From positions 744,001 to 808,000 of the forward strand of contig NC_091885.1 of the NCBI RefSeq assembly GCF_019399895.1: a stretch of DNA of 64,000 bases. Direction: 5' to 3'. Position 1 is the first letter of the stretch; the number at the start of each line of letters is the position of its first letter. Positions 54,196 through 64,000 of this stretch are shown in pieces. The stretch is from Cardiocondyla obscurior (lineage: Eukaryota; Arthropoda; Insecta; Hymenoptera; Formicidae). The notes below the pieces were generated by a model. The model was not told the DNA's origin. It did not search any database and saw only the letters and a list, made by a program, of their open reading frames with translations. Made by a program: the position numbers and the translations under genes.

Positions 54196-54603
54196 TGTTG
54201 CACCAGGTAACGGTGCAAGGGGTCCGTCCTCCCTGAACACGTGTACACTCCCGAGGGAACTGATAAATAATATGCTTTTCTTTGTATAACTATGTGTATT
54301 TCTTTCTAATTCCGTACAGGAGTCGGGCAGCGTAACCGCGTTAGTAGTTGTTCACAGAATAACCCGCGGATGTTCGGCGGCCGCGGGTTTTATACGCGAC
54401 TGTTGCTAAGACGGAAAAGCAACAGTCAGCGGATTTCGGGCACGTAAGTAAATGACCGTTTTCGGTCATTGCTTACGTGAAAAGTGCAAGGCGTCGATCG
54501 ATCAGCGGATTGCGCGATCGGACGATCCGATCGACGCCGGTTGTTGACCCGGCCTGCGCCTTCACGGGCGCGGTCTTTTCGTTGCCAGGGTCTGGTTACA
54601 ACA
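54196..54603 (-). repeat. 5' LTR of Gypsy-3
   Basis: 408 bp with ends TGTTGCACCAGG and GGTTACAACA. It matches the solo LTR at 21668-22098. Confidence 0.82.
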
Positions 54604-54671
54604 CATACTTGTATTCAAAAGATCTATCTATTCATACCGGGTTAATAAGTTGTAACGAAACACCCTGTATA
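54604..54671. repeat. End of a CAGGGTG-type small element
   Basis: Same text as 7650-7710 (ATTCATACCGGGTTAATAAG, then CACCCTGTA). Gypsy-3 inserted beside or into it. Confidence 0.6.
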
Positions 54672-54825
54672 AGATTAATTAATTGAGAGTGATTTCTTCT
54701 ATTTCGCACACCCTGACCGTTGTGCGCGGGAATATTAAATCTATCAGGCCTATCGGGGCCAAAAAGGGACTTTTCACCCTCAGATAATATATGAAAAAGT
54801 TTGAGTCAGTAGAAGAGCGGCTCGC

Positions 54826-55493
54826 CTACCTCCTGATCTCCTTGGGATTGAAATGGTCCGGGTCGATGGTGAAGGCCCCTACCGAGACAGGATTCGTCCA
54901 CGAAGTACTGGTTCTTCGAAAGAGCTCCAAAAGAGGATCTACGATTTCCCTCGATTCCTGTTGCTTTTCGAGAACCTCGATACTCGGGTCGGGTAATGGA
55001 GAATGATCTTGGAAGTCTACCTCCGGAAAAGAGATAGAATCATCATCACTCAGAGAGTCGATTTCTTCAGGGACAAAAGGAAAAAGAGGCGGAGAGAGAA
55101 GAGAGGAGCAGGCCCTGAACTCGCCTCCAGGAAACCGTGAGTCGGAAATGAGATTAGAATTAGGCGTGTATGAAGGAGTCGTGAGGCGGAATTGCTCCAA
55201 TCCTGGCTCCGTGGACTGTTCAGAGATGTTAGTCGCATCGAGTTGGTCAGTCGGCGGATAATAATAGTACAATGATTCGGGGTTTCCGTGGATGGGGGAT
55301 GGCGGAGGAGCGCCCGGTCGCGGAGACCGCGGTCTATCTTCTCGTCTCGAAGGAGTCAAGAATGCCTCTTTGCTCGAGGCCACCGCGCACAAGTATTACG
55401 GAAAGAACCGTCGAACTAACTCCCGGAGGTTCTTTATTTGCTTATTACGCCGCGCTCGGCTCTTCTTTAAAGTTTTCCTATTCGATGATTCCA
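54826..55493 (-). pseudogene. Possible exon 2 of an unknown gene
   Basis: From an acceptor TGTATTTTAG at 55494 the frame reads ESSNRKTLKKSRARRNKQIK and LRELVRRFF, meets a TAA near 55402, and continues in the same frame for 188 codons (CAVASSKEAFLTPS...PKEIRR). The product is basic at the start, then Pro/Ser-rich and acidic (IDSLSDDDSISFPEVDF). No domain is recognised. It could be a transposon gag-like protein or a decayed host gene. Confidence 0.45.
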
Positions 55494-55939
55494 CTAAAAT
55501 ACACTAGTTGAATTTTATTTAATATGAAACGAGATTAATTAAGTTAAATAAAGAAAGAATCGAGGGAGACTCGTCATAATCATCACTTCGAAATTTTCAG
55601 TTCATCCATGCGAGGATCTTTGCAGTTCATCGAACACATAGAACGCTACATGATTTTTAAGCCTTAGACAGTCGCCAATTTCTTAGCAACATTTCGTGGC
55701 GTGAACTACAGAAAGTCGCCAATTTATCAACAACATGTCGCAGTCTATATTCGGTAGCAATTAGCTTCGCAAAACGATTCACCACAAAGTCCAGAGAACT
55801 TAATTGATACCCCGAAATCCCGACACGGACAATCCCTTCTCATTTTTCTTGGATTTATTAAATGAAGCACTTTGATATTGATGAATATTTAGTAGAATTA
55901 AGAATACACGGAATAAAATAATTAACTGTTGAGACTTAC

Positions 55940-56003
55940 TTTTAGGTGATCTTCTTTCGGATCTCCTTAAATATTCTTCCTGATTCTCACAATAGTAGGC
56001 ACA
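55940..56003 (-). pseudogene. Possible exon 1 of the unknown gene
   Basis: Open reading CENQEEYLRRSERRSPK runs up to a strong GTAAGT donor at 55939. Splicing to 55493 (446-bp intron) keeps the frame and forms an ATG at the junction. The 5' end is not defined; the frame is closed by a stop about 12 codons further upstream. Confidence 0.4.
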
Positions 56004-56009
56004 TACGAT

Positions 56010-56870
56010 TTTGTTAAAGTAAACTTATGCGTCAGAAATCTGGAGAGCAAGAGAGCGTGCTCCGCCAAAACACAAGATTTTATAAGCTCGGAAAAGGGGA
56101 GAACTATTGCCGAATTTTTATTTTTCAGAAACTCAGAATTTTTATTTGCCGAGCTTGTTCCTCCATTTTTCCTTTTTCACAATTTTTAAGTACTCGCGCC
56201 TCATCCCTTCTCTGTTTCTTAAATTTCTAAGTTTTCGCCCTTAGTTTCTAGATTTTGGTGAGGAGTTCACGATATTCATTGGTTTTAAAGTTAATGTTTG
56301 TAAGAGGCTTTACTTTCGCGAGTCATCCACTCCGAACCTATCAGAATGTTGTTAACAATTTTAGAAAAAACGGTTAGAGAACTTTTTATTATAGGCACTT
56401 CACATTTTGTTGCCTGAATTTTTATGACTTTCGTCCGTACGTCACATTCTTGTAATGTGGGCCTCTCGCGTCTTTGGTTTTTCTAAAGCTTAGAATCTAC
56501 GGTGTAATTACAATTTAGAAAGTTACTTTTTTTTCTTGAATCCTTTTACCGACTGTCATACGTTTGATAAAAGTTTGAAATATTTACGGGTCTCTAAGTT
56601 TGATTTTTTGTGTCACGTCTAGACGAGTTTCTATTGTCTGGTTTTCGTTGGCGCCAAATTTACAATTTGTTATATGTTTTTCTTTGTTCTTCCTTTTTTT
56701 TCAAACGTATGGTAATACCGGATATTTCTAGTTATAAAATTGTCTTTCTGGAAGGTTTAAAAGTCTTCTCTTTGTGCTTCAATGAAATACGGTATACTTC
56801 CTCAACTAAATTCTTTAATATGTGACAAAAAAAAGAGATGTGGAGTTAGAGACGTAACAGTTGAATTCTC
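56010..56870. other. AT-rich DNA, no gene seen
   Basis: No recognised coding or transposon match. GGAAAAGG-GAGAACTATTGCC near 56090 resembles text near 43690-43710 in reverse, so part is repetitive. Confidence 0.4.
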
Positions 56871-57628
56871 GTAAATAAACGCCCAAATTAAAAAATGGTA
56901 TGAGACTTTCTTGTTCCTAATAATTAGATTTACCCATTTCTTCAGGGTGGGTTATAAGGTATGAGACACCCTGTATAATTTTATATGTTTGAAACTCGGC
57001 TACACAGTAAATTAATTATTAAAATAATAAATATGTTGGAAAAAGGCATAAAATTTTGGTATAATATTTCTGGCGCCTTCACGACGCGCCGTTAATACGA
57101 GATCTCCGGCGTAAGATTTTGTTAACAAAGAAATCGTTTAAAATTTTTATTGCGTGCCCTATCTTGGGCCTGGCGACAGCAAACGCATATGAAAATTGAA
57201 CTGTCTGGTTCCCCGAGCGTCGGGAACCCCCGAAGATAACGTTAAGAACAAAGAATCTTGCTGCAGATTCCTGTGACTTTTCCGACCCAGCGTCAGTCTC
57301 GCTACGCTAGTTCGACGACTAACATCGCGAATCAGCTTGGATTCTGTATCACTCACTGTGTGTATTAAAGCAAATAAATTGCATCGCAAGAAGCAAGAAC
57401 AAAACAATCAGTTCTCCTTTTTTTAATAATAGCCCAAAAGCTTCCCGGCACTCGCGCTCTCGTGTTCGCAGTAACAAAATATGTTAATAATAAGAAATTA
57501 GTAACATGTATGTAATTATATGAATTAATAATTAAGAAAAACAATTTTATTAATTATTTAATAAAGTGTATAATTCCAGCATGAATATACATAGAAACGC
57601 TCCTGAGTTAAAGCGTCTCGCGCGCGAA
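56871..57628. repeat. Right arm of the long-range inverted repeat
   Basis: Inverse of 47958-48300. It includes GGTATGAGACACCCTGTA and TTTGAAACTCGGCTACAC, and is interrupted by a solo LTR (57034-57476). Confidence 0.7.
57034..57476 (+). mobile_element. Solo LTR in the right arm
   Basis: 443 bp with ends TGTTGGAAAAAGGC and CGCAGTAACA, flanked by AAATA (57029-57033, 57477-57481). The left arm at 48100-48125 shows the empty site. Confidence 0.88.
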
Positions 57629-57919
57629 TGGTCTTGGATCGACACTTTCCGAATCGGTGGATAGGCCAAAATGGTCCAATTTCGTGGCCAGCAAGATCTC
57701 CAGATCTTAACGTCCTCGATTATTTTGTGTGAGGATACATAAAAAATCGAGTGGAGAATGTGCGCGATCGTAATGTAGAGGAGGTACGCGAAAACATCAT
57801 AGCGGCCTTCAATACAATTACGCCGAACGTAGCACATCGCGCTACTCGTCAAATTATTCAAAGAGCACGATTATGCATTCAACAACAGGGCAACCATTTT
57901 GAGCAGTTAATGCACTAAT
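57629..57919 (+). pseudogene. Third DUF4817-type transposase fragment
   Basis: C-terminal part only: ISWPARSPDLNVLDYFV then a stop, then VENVRDRNVEEVREN, AHRATRQIIQRARLC and GNHFEQLMH. Diverged from the copies at 1-7245. The 3' end (GTGGAAACGATAGCGTTTTC) follows to about 58015. Confidence 0.8.
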
Positions 57920-58019
57920 TTTTAACAGTGGATTAAACCTATTGGGGACACCACTAAAAAAAAACGCACCAAGCTATCTACCTCGCGAGGTAGTGTGGAA
58001 ACGATAGCGTTTTCATACC

Positions 58020-59030
58020 GCAATAATAGAATTTCCATAGTCGAAACAATTAAAAAATAATACTTTATTCATCAGGTTGCTTATCTATTAAAGTTATAAT
58101 AATAAAGACATTAATGCAAGTAAATAATCGCGAACACGAATAGAAAATAAACCCTACAATTTCCTTCGCGCATTGCTCGATGCTTGAATAGATAGTATAC
58201 ATTAACGCGATAATAGCGTAAGCTGTGATTTCGGACGGCCAAACCTCTTCCCTCACCATGCGTCGTCGCTTCCCTTACCCGCGCGCCGTCCTCCGACTCG
58301 CCTAAGAACCGAACCGACCAATCTATGATTTTTGTAAAGTCGCGTGGGATGGGCCGTACTTCCAGCGTCTCGGTAGCTTTCAGCGGCGCGTTCTTACTCG
58401 CACGGGGGGCGTCAAATCTTTACATGTTATTTTCTCGGTTATTAACGCCTAACTTACAAAACCGTATAGGACTTTACTACTTATTTTTCGAAGCCCAACC
58501 TACAACTAAGAACTTTTTTATATCAACTGGGACACCATAACTATATTAGTTTCTTATGTATATCTCACTCAGATTATTTTGACTTATCGGTATTTATTGC
58601 CTACATGTAGCATAATATATCGACAAAGAAAAATTCCAAAAGTGTTTAATTTTTCCTGCTTCCCCATGTGACATCATCATTCCTCGCCTTCGTTCCCTTC
58701 CGTTTTATCTTACCCCTTTGAGAGCCGGTTTAAAACTCATCAATACACACTTATTAGTTATTAGTATAACATATAATTTTATTTGTAAGTGTATGTCAGA
58801 ACATTCACGTTTTAAAACTGTCGATTTTAAATATTTGGTTTTTCAACATCAATGTTTTTCTTTTACGTTATTTGTACTAAACTTAACAAATTTTTTTCTT
58901 TAATGTAGATTTACTTTTTAAATAAGAAAAATTTTGCACGGTGTATTTTACACCACAATTTTTTTTAGTGAAAAATTTCTTTAGTGAAGATAATTTTGTA
59001 CAAGTTGCTTAGAATTAACATAATTATTTT
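58020..59030. other. Unassigned DNA
   Basis: No gene recognised. CTGGGACACCA near 58540 may be another small-element end. Confidence 0.35.
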
Positions 59031-59035
59031 ATATA

Positions 59036-59412
59036 GCAATGGAGGTTTCCGGATGAGAACCGCGTTGAGAGACAGCGTTGTGCCGACGTTTTGAAAACAT
59101 TACAGTTTGCATCATCAGGGCAGAAGCTCCGATACTGAGCTTGCTTGTGGTTTGGTGGTCTTTATATACCTTTTTTTTTTTTTCCTTTCCCTTGTTGTGT
59201 TTGGGGGAAAGGCAGTGTTTGTCGACCAATCATATTGTTTAATTGATCAGCTGATCAAAAAGAGGAAAAAAGAGGTATATAAGGACCACCAAACTACTAG
59301 CAAGCTCAGTATCGGAGCTTCTGCCCTGATGATGCAAACTGCAATGTTAACGAAACGTCGGCACAACGCTGTCTCTCAACGCGGCTCTCATCCAGAAACC
59401 TCCATTGCTACA
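59036..59412. repeat. Fold-back with hammerhead-like motifs in both arms
   Basis: Arms 59036-59175 and 59268-59412 are inverted copies around a 92-bp centre. Both carry CTGATGATGCAAACTG followed by a short stretch and (G/C)(A)AAAC-GTCGGC. The right arm has CTGATGA (59326) and CGAAACGTCGG (59351), the core of hammerhead ribozymes as found in Penelope-like elements. In the left arm GAAAC has decayed to CAAAAC. Confidence 0.6.
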
Positions 59413-59843
59413 GAAGTCAATGGCTTGAAAAGCCTAAAAACCAAAATAATTTCATATCTTTAATTTTTTTTAAGAATTATACTAACCATAAGACAAAAGT
59501 AAATATCAAATCTACAAGCGTATTAATGTGAAGAGAATGATTTAATATGTAAGGTAGATATAATCTCCATGTAGTAGTTTTTTCTACTTTTAGCCACCAA
59601 AATGATTCGTAAAAATTTATAATGAAATTGTTCATAATCCACCCTATTATTATTTTTTTTGACCATGTTTTTAACTTTAGATACATTATTGAGGTACCTA
59701 ATTCTTTTAATGTTTCATCCACAGCTCCGAGCTTTTTCAAGCATGTAACAAATTTCTAAAATAACATTAAGCGTTAAATTAAAATATTGCAACATGTATA
59801 TAAAATAATTACGGCATTTTAATACAATATTAAATGTAATTAT
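59413..59843. other. AT-rich DNA, no gene seen
   Basis: No recognised feature; it ends with TTAT, the target of the next LTR. Confidence 0.4.
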
Positions 59844-60147
59844 TGTGGTACCACAGCCACTGCTGTGGGGTCTGTTCTCCAGATTTGTGATCGTGTATAA
59901 GCAAGATGGCAAATAAATGAAGTAGTTTTGTAGAATTAGATCATTGTTTTTATTTTAAGTCAAAAACTTAGCAATCAGAAATTTACGGGTGGCAACCGCG
60001 ATGTTCTAGAATCGTCGCGGTCGACCGGAAATTCTGAAGTGGCATAATCAGTAAAAATCTGCAAATTCGACAATTTCGCTTTGCGCGCGCAGAACCTTGC
60101 CGCCTATATCAAAGCCTCTTGTTGCCAAGGGCTCGGGATATAACATT
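59844..60147 (-). mobile_element. Solo LTR, family X
   Basis: 304 bp, plus-strand ends TGTGGTACCACAGCC and GGGATATAACA, flanked by TTAT (59840-59843, 60148-60151). Reverse orientation relative to the copy at 21557. Confidence 0.85.
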
Positions 60148-60437
60148 ATGAAAAAATAAAAAATTTCAAAAATTATTTTTCTACAGAATTTGTCACGCGA
60201 AATGCAAAGTTTTCAAATAAGAAGTACTCTTGTCAGTTAATTTTGTTTAAAACAATTCTATTTATACAAAACATAGTATAAAAACAGAATTATTTTTGTT
60301 AACAGTTTTACATGTTTTGAAGATTACGTCATACAGATAGTAATTATTTACATTTATGCAGAATTACATTCGGTCCCGAAAACTTCGACCAGCGTTAATT
60401 ACTTGAAATAAAATACCAATAATTTTTTTTTAAATAT

Positions 60438-60796
60438 TGTTACGCACGGCGACTCAGGCGGCGGCCTCGCTCACACTCGTACACTCCGCTGCAGCGCTCT
60501 CACTCTCTCTCACACTCACTCCGCGTCGCTCCCGCCGCGAAAGAAATAACACAGACTTTAAGAAAAGAACTGATTTAATTGTAACCTCAACGTAACAACA
60601 GCGCCCGTCAACGTCACGGGTCAGACTAACAAAATTCTCTTCAAACAACAAGCTGTCCCCTAGCAACGGGTGACAGCTAACTTGAGACTCGCGAAATATT
60701 CAAGACGAAGCTCTCCATGCCGAACGTCGCCGAGCTCGGACTTCACGCCGCTCCCTAACGGCGGGCTCCGCGCCGTTCTCTATACCGGGCGTAACA
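60438..60796. mobile_element. Solo LTR, 359 bp
   Basis: Ends TGTTACGCACGGCG and CGGGCGTAACA, flanked by ATAT (60434-60437, 60797-60800). Confidence 0.85.
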
Positions 60797-60800
60797 ATAT

Positions 60801-61029
60801 GTAGGTGTCAGAAATAAAGTCTTGAATCGACGAACTCAAGCCCCCTTTGTTAGTTATCTTAGATTGTTATTGCTTACCCGTGAGTCACATATATCAATAT
60901 TCGCGCTACGTGACTTCTCGGCTGTTCTTTTTACAATGTTATTCTTATTATTCGTTCTATTGTTCATTCCGTTCCGACCGCTCTACCGAGACGGACGTAT
61001 CTTTTTAAATAAAACACATTTATATTAAG
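60801..61029. other. Unassigned DNA left of Gypsy-4
   Basis: AGAAATAAAGTC and AATAAAACACATTTATATT near its ends suggest another LTR fragment, but no border was found. Confidence 0.3.
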
Positions 61030-62415
61030 TTCTGCCACTGACTGTTACTTTGTTGGATGATTTTTTCTTTTAGCATTTTTTTTATTTGCGTGTTTACTTC
61101 TTCTTTATGTTTTTCTGGTAGTCAGTATGGCCGACTGTTGATCGGTGGATTATTTTCTGGTGCGTTAATTTCATGTTTCACGCTTGATGTAAATGAGAGT
61201 GCGTCGCTTTCTAGATAAAATATATCGCAGTATTCTTGACATAGGAGTACAAGTTTTTTTTTTCTTCTTTGTTTAGATGATTCATTTTTAGCTGATTCAT
61301 TAGTTTCTTGTGACGCGCTTGCACTATTTCTCTTTCTGTACCTTTCTGTATGGTTAGCACTTTATTGTCGTTGACGGTTCTCAATTCTTCTACTTTTACC
61401 TTTGGCGTGCATATTTCCACCGGATTTTCTGTGGTGTTGAGCCCACTCACCGGACAAGTGTTGTCTTCCAGTGCTACTAAGCAGTTTCCGATAAATACGC
61501 CCGGTTTTATTTCTTCTGCACTGATTACCCCGACTTTATTATTATTGGCAATCGCGCGTAAAATTGTTTCGCTCCTCGGCGGTAACACGTATTTTTTGTA
61601 TAGATATATATATATGAAAATATTATTCCATTAATAATTAATTGTTCCTTCCCATATAAACATATGGCCTTATGTTTAATCAGGAAATCGACGCCTAAGA
61701 TTCCCTCATATTCGATGGGGAAGTTGTCCCTTACTACGTGCATCGTGTATTTTATCTCTTTATTATAGAGTTTGACGGTTCTTACTTTTCCTATTGTCTC
61801 TATTTTGTGCCCTGTTATGCCTGTTAGTGATAATTTATTTACGATTATGAGTGTGTTTCCTTTTAATCTTTCTACTTTTATCAGTGTGATTGTGGCGCCT
61901 GAGTCTAAGAGTAAATGTAGCTCCCCTTTTCTTGCTTGTTCTATTGGTAATGTAATTAGTTTTAATCCGCTCGCGTTTTCTTTTGATGCTATGTTCGCAA
62001 TTTGATACTCTCGCGCTGCGCGTATTGTCTGTGGTTTCTTCTTCTCTTCTTTGCTCTCACTGCCCGTTGCGTAGTGTCGATTATATCCTGCTTTGCTTCT
62101 ACTGTAATTTGTTGTGTTTACGACGGATGCTGGTCGTGAGCGTATATTATGTCGGTCTCCTTTACGTTGCCAGCGTGCTTCTGGCCTTACGTTTATTGAC
62201 CAGCATTCATCCTTCGTATGCCCGAGTTTTCTGCAGTGCGTACAGTATTTCTGCGTGTAGTTTACTCTCGCGCGTACCTCGGGTCGCGGTAGACTATAGT
62301 TGGTTGTCATTCTATTACTTCTGCACTCGCGTGCTATGTGTCCTGCTTTCCCGCAGGTAATTTTTTGAATTCTCGTTTTTTCGTTATTTTCGTTTATTCG
62401 CGATCTTTCAAACAT
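61030..62415 (-). pseudogene. Gypsy-4 protease and RT start
   Basis: The frame 62415-61525 has a zinc knuckle pair (CGKAGHIAREC, CTHCRKLGHTKDEC), protease LLLDSGATITLIKVERLKG and GILGVDFLIKHKAICL. After a frameshift near 61600 the frame 61588-61211 continues (PPRSETILRAIANN). RT begins near 61120 (PEKHKEEVNTQIKKML) and is cut at 61030. Confidence 0.8.
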
Positions 62416-62433
62416 GCCTCTTGGTTTTGTTGT

Positions 62434-63530
62434 TCAAATTTTTTCTTCGGCCTCTGCTCCCTCGATCGCTTCCGTTAATGTTTCGAAGTGTTGCGCGAGT
62501 ACCATTGTTTTTATGACTTCGGCCAGTCCCATGTGGAAATGGTGTAACGCCTGGCGTTGGATCATTTTAAGAACCGTACGTTTTTGGTCATTAGTTAATT
62601 CCTCTTCGTCCGTCATTGCTTCGTACAATTCCATTGCGAGTTTTTGTACGCGATGTCCATACGTAACCGCACTTTTGTCGTATTTTTATTTTAGGGCGCT
62701 CATTTCGGTTTGTAGTCGTGACGTTCCTTTCTTTCGTAGATACGCCTTTTCAAACTCCTTTAAAAATTGATTAAACGTGGTGGTATCTCGCGTATCAAAT
62801 TCTAATAATGTGTTTCGCGGCGTATTCGTAAGCTTTGAGAAATTTCTTTGTTTACGCGTGGTTTGTATCATCTGCCGTCGGTATCATCGCTCGTGCATCC
62901 TTTAACTTAAACGTAGATGCGTGGTCTAACGGTCGATTTCGTACGTCCGTTGGTGCGCGTCCGTTTCATAAAGCGGGCGCCAGATTTTCTCGTGTATCTC
63001 GCATCTCGTTGGGCCTGCGTTCGAGGCGAATAATCCAGGAATTAATTTTCTTTAGGTTTTCTAGTACTTGCTCCATCAATTTTTTCTGTCGTTGGGGTGG
63101 TGTATCTGATTTTACTTTTCGCATAGCGGCTATTTCTTTCTCTATCGCGTCAGCTTGTACTGCCCCCACTGCTTCGTCCAGGAGTGTGAAGTCTGTGTGC
63201 ATTTTGTCGTGTGCTGTTAGATTGATTTCCGAGAATCTCCGCGGGGTCGAATATGCTACTGTCGTAAGAAGTTACAAGAATTTGCCTATGTCTGATATCC
63301 CGCTTATGTCATTCGGTGTGTCTTCGAGAATTTGATTGTGCGTGCGACGCGCTAAATTTCCGTCTCCGCGGTCTATTAATGTGTTATTTATTTCGCCAAA
63401 CTCGAATTCACGTGTTGTGATAACGTGTACGTCTTCGATGTCTGATTCGCTAGTCGCGCTGTTCTCTAACGCGCGGCGCGACCTATCTCTTATATCGTGC
63501 AACGCGTTTACTGCGATTTGCTAGGGTTGC
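62434..63530 (-). pseudogene. Gypsy-4 gag
   Basis: Frames 63502-63272, 63202-62966, 62871-62686 and 62634-62434 give an acidic N-terminus, a coil (LMEQVLENLKKINSWIIRLE), capsid (DTRDTTTFNQFLKEFEKAYL) and ALHHFHMGLAEVIKTMVLA. They are split by stops and at least one shift near 62900. Confidence 0.75.
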
Positions 63531-64000
63531 ACGGGTGTTGGTAGTAATGCTCGTCGGCCCGCTTGACTATGTAGCCACGATCGGTTCGCGACGCCGTGTC
63601 GTTCGTATAATTCGCTATTGGACATGGACCGCTTGCTTATATTCAGTATGATTAAACTTACAGTAACGCAATAATTCGCATGTTCGGTTGAATGTGCTGG
63701 ACTCTGCTGGTGATGTCGGATTTCAGCCGGTTCTCTATGTGTCGTAGACTGTTATGAGATTTGCTATCCTCGTTGTTCTATTTTCTTCTCCTTCTGTCTT
63801 CCTTTCTTGTACGTCTGTTGGCGGCTTGACTGCTTATCTTCGCTGCTCAAGGTGTCCGGTGTCTGCTTATCGCTGATGCGCTGAATTCCGTTTAGTCTCT
63901 CCGAATTGATTATTTCCGCAGTTCACTTATTCAGTTTTACTCACTTCTTCAATTTCTTTGTTACAGAAGTAATTATCCCTCAGGCAGTGGAGTAGTTGGC
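63531..64000 (-). other. Gypsy-4 leader, to window edge
   Basis: No coding sequence; position and layout match the Gypsy-3 leader (53761-54195). Confidence 0.5.

Larger units (their letters stand above)
48669..54603 (-). mobile_element. Gypsy retrotransposon (Gypsy-3), 3' truncated
   Basis: Minus-strand element with 5' LTR (54196-54603), long leader, gag, protease, RT and part of RNase H, ending at the P6 junction. Integrase and the 3' LTR are missing. A solo LTR interrupts pol. Gypsy-4 at 61030 is the same lineage. Confidence 0.85.
61030..64000 (-). mobile_element. Gypsy retrotransposon (Gypsy-4), runs off window
   Basis: Minus-strand element of the Gypsy-3 lineage: start of RT at about 61030-61210, protease, zinc knuckles, gag and a leader to the window end. 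The 5' LTR would lie beyond 64000. Confidence 0.8.

Noticed and set aside
59029..59463. Two protein frames with the same peptide on opposite strands
   Set aside because: They are the two arms of a fold-back repeat, so the shared peptide reflects the inverted DNA and not two genes.
1..64000. tRNA or rRNA genes
   Set aside because: I saw no cloverleaf with A and B boxes and no rRNA-like blocks, though short or degenerate copies could be missed without a search tool.

Overview
The window looks like nuclear DNA of an insect, most likely an ant. It holds no bacterial-style genes and no rRNA or tRNA that I could find. It holds short spliceosomal introns, an insect gustatory-receptor (7tm_7) gene and dense nested transposons of kinds familiar from hymenopteran genomes: DUF4817-type and mariner DNA transposons, BEL/Pao and Gypsy LTR elements, a DIRS-like element and a non-LTR LINE. 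The species assignment is inference. Layout: 1-7345 holds two head-to-head copies of a spliced DUF4817-type transposon, the right copy split by a 4.85-kb Gypsy element with 171-bp LTRs and a CATAT target duplication. 7863-10334 holds two solo LTRs. 10939-25555 is a gustatory-receptor gene on the minus strand (exons at 25555-25397, 11719-11464 and 11007-10939). One of its introns is 13.7 kb because a palindromic element, a LINE, a 7.7-kb BEL element, several solo LTRs and small fold-back elements are stacked inside it. 25584-27561 is a solo LTR carrying two palindromic elements, followed by an internally deleted mariner (27957-28871). 28970-37302 is a DIRS-like tyrosine-recombinase retroelement broken by a second Gypsy element. 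37303-43560 is a second BEL element broken by a solo LTR. 43561-48480 has retroelement ends, a Kolobok-like TTAA element and another solo LTR. 48484-54603 is a third Gypsy element broken by a solo LTR. 54826-56003 is a possible two-exon gene of unknown function. 56880-60796 has further transposon ends, a fold-back with hammerhead-like motifs and solo LTRs. 61030-64000 is a fourth Gypsy element running off the window. Every retroelement reading frame is broken by stops or frameshifts, so the window is mostly a transposon graveyard. Target-site duplications let the insertion order be read in many places. The least expected signals are structural. Three related Gypsy-type LTRs (7863, 19940, 31670) carry arrays of short hairpins in which a tetraloop (CGCT on the LTR sense strand) stays constant while both stem arms change together. 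Four BEL-like LTRs carry a second repeated hairpin theme. Small palindromic elements ending in CAGGGTGTCCC share a core but have outer arms that differ between elements and match within each element. One Gypsy element has a G-GGA-AAC slippery heptamer exactly in phase between gag and pol.
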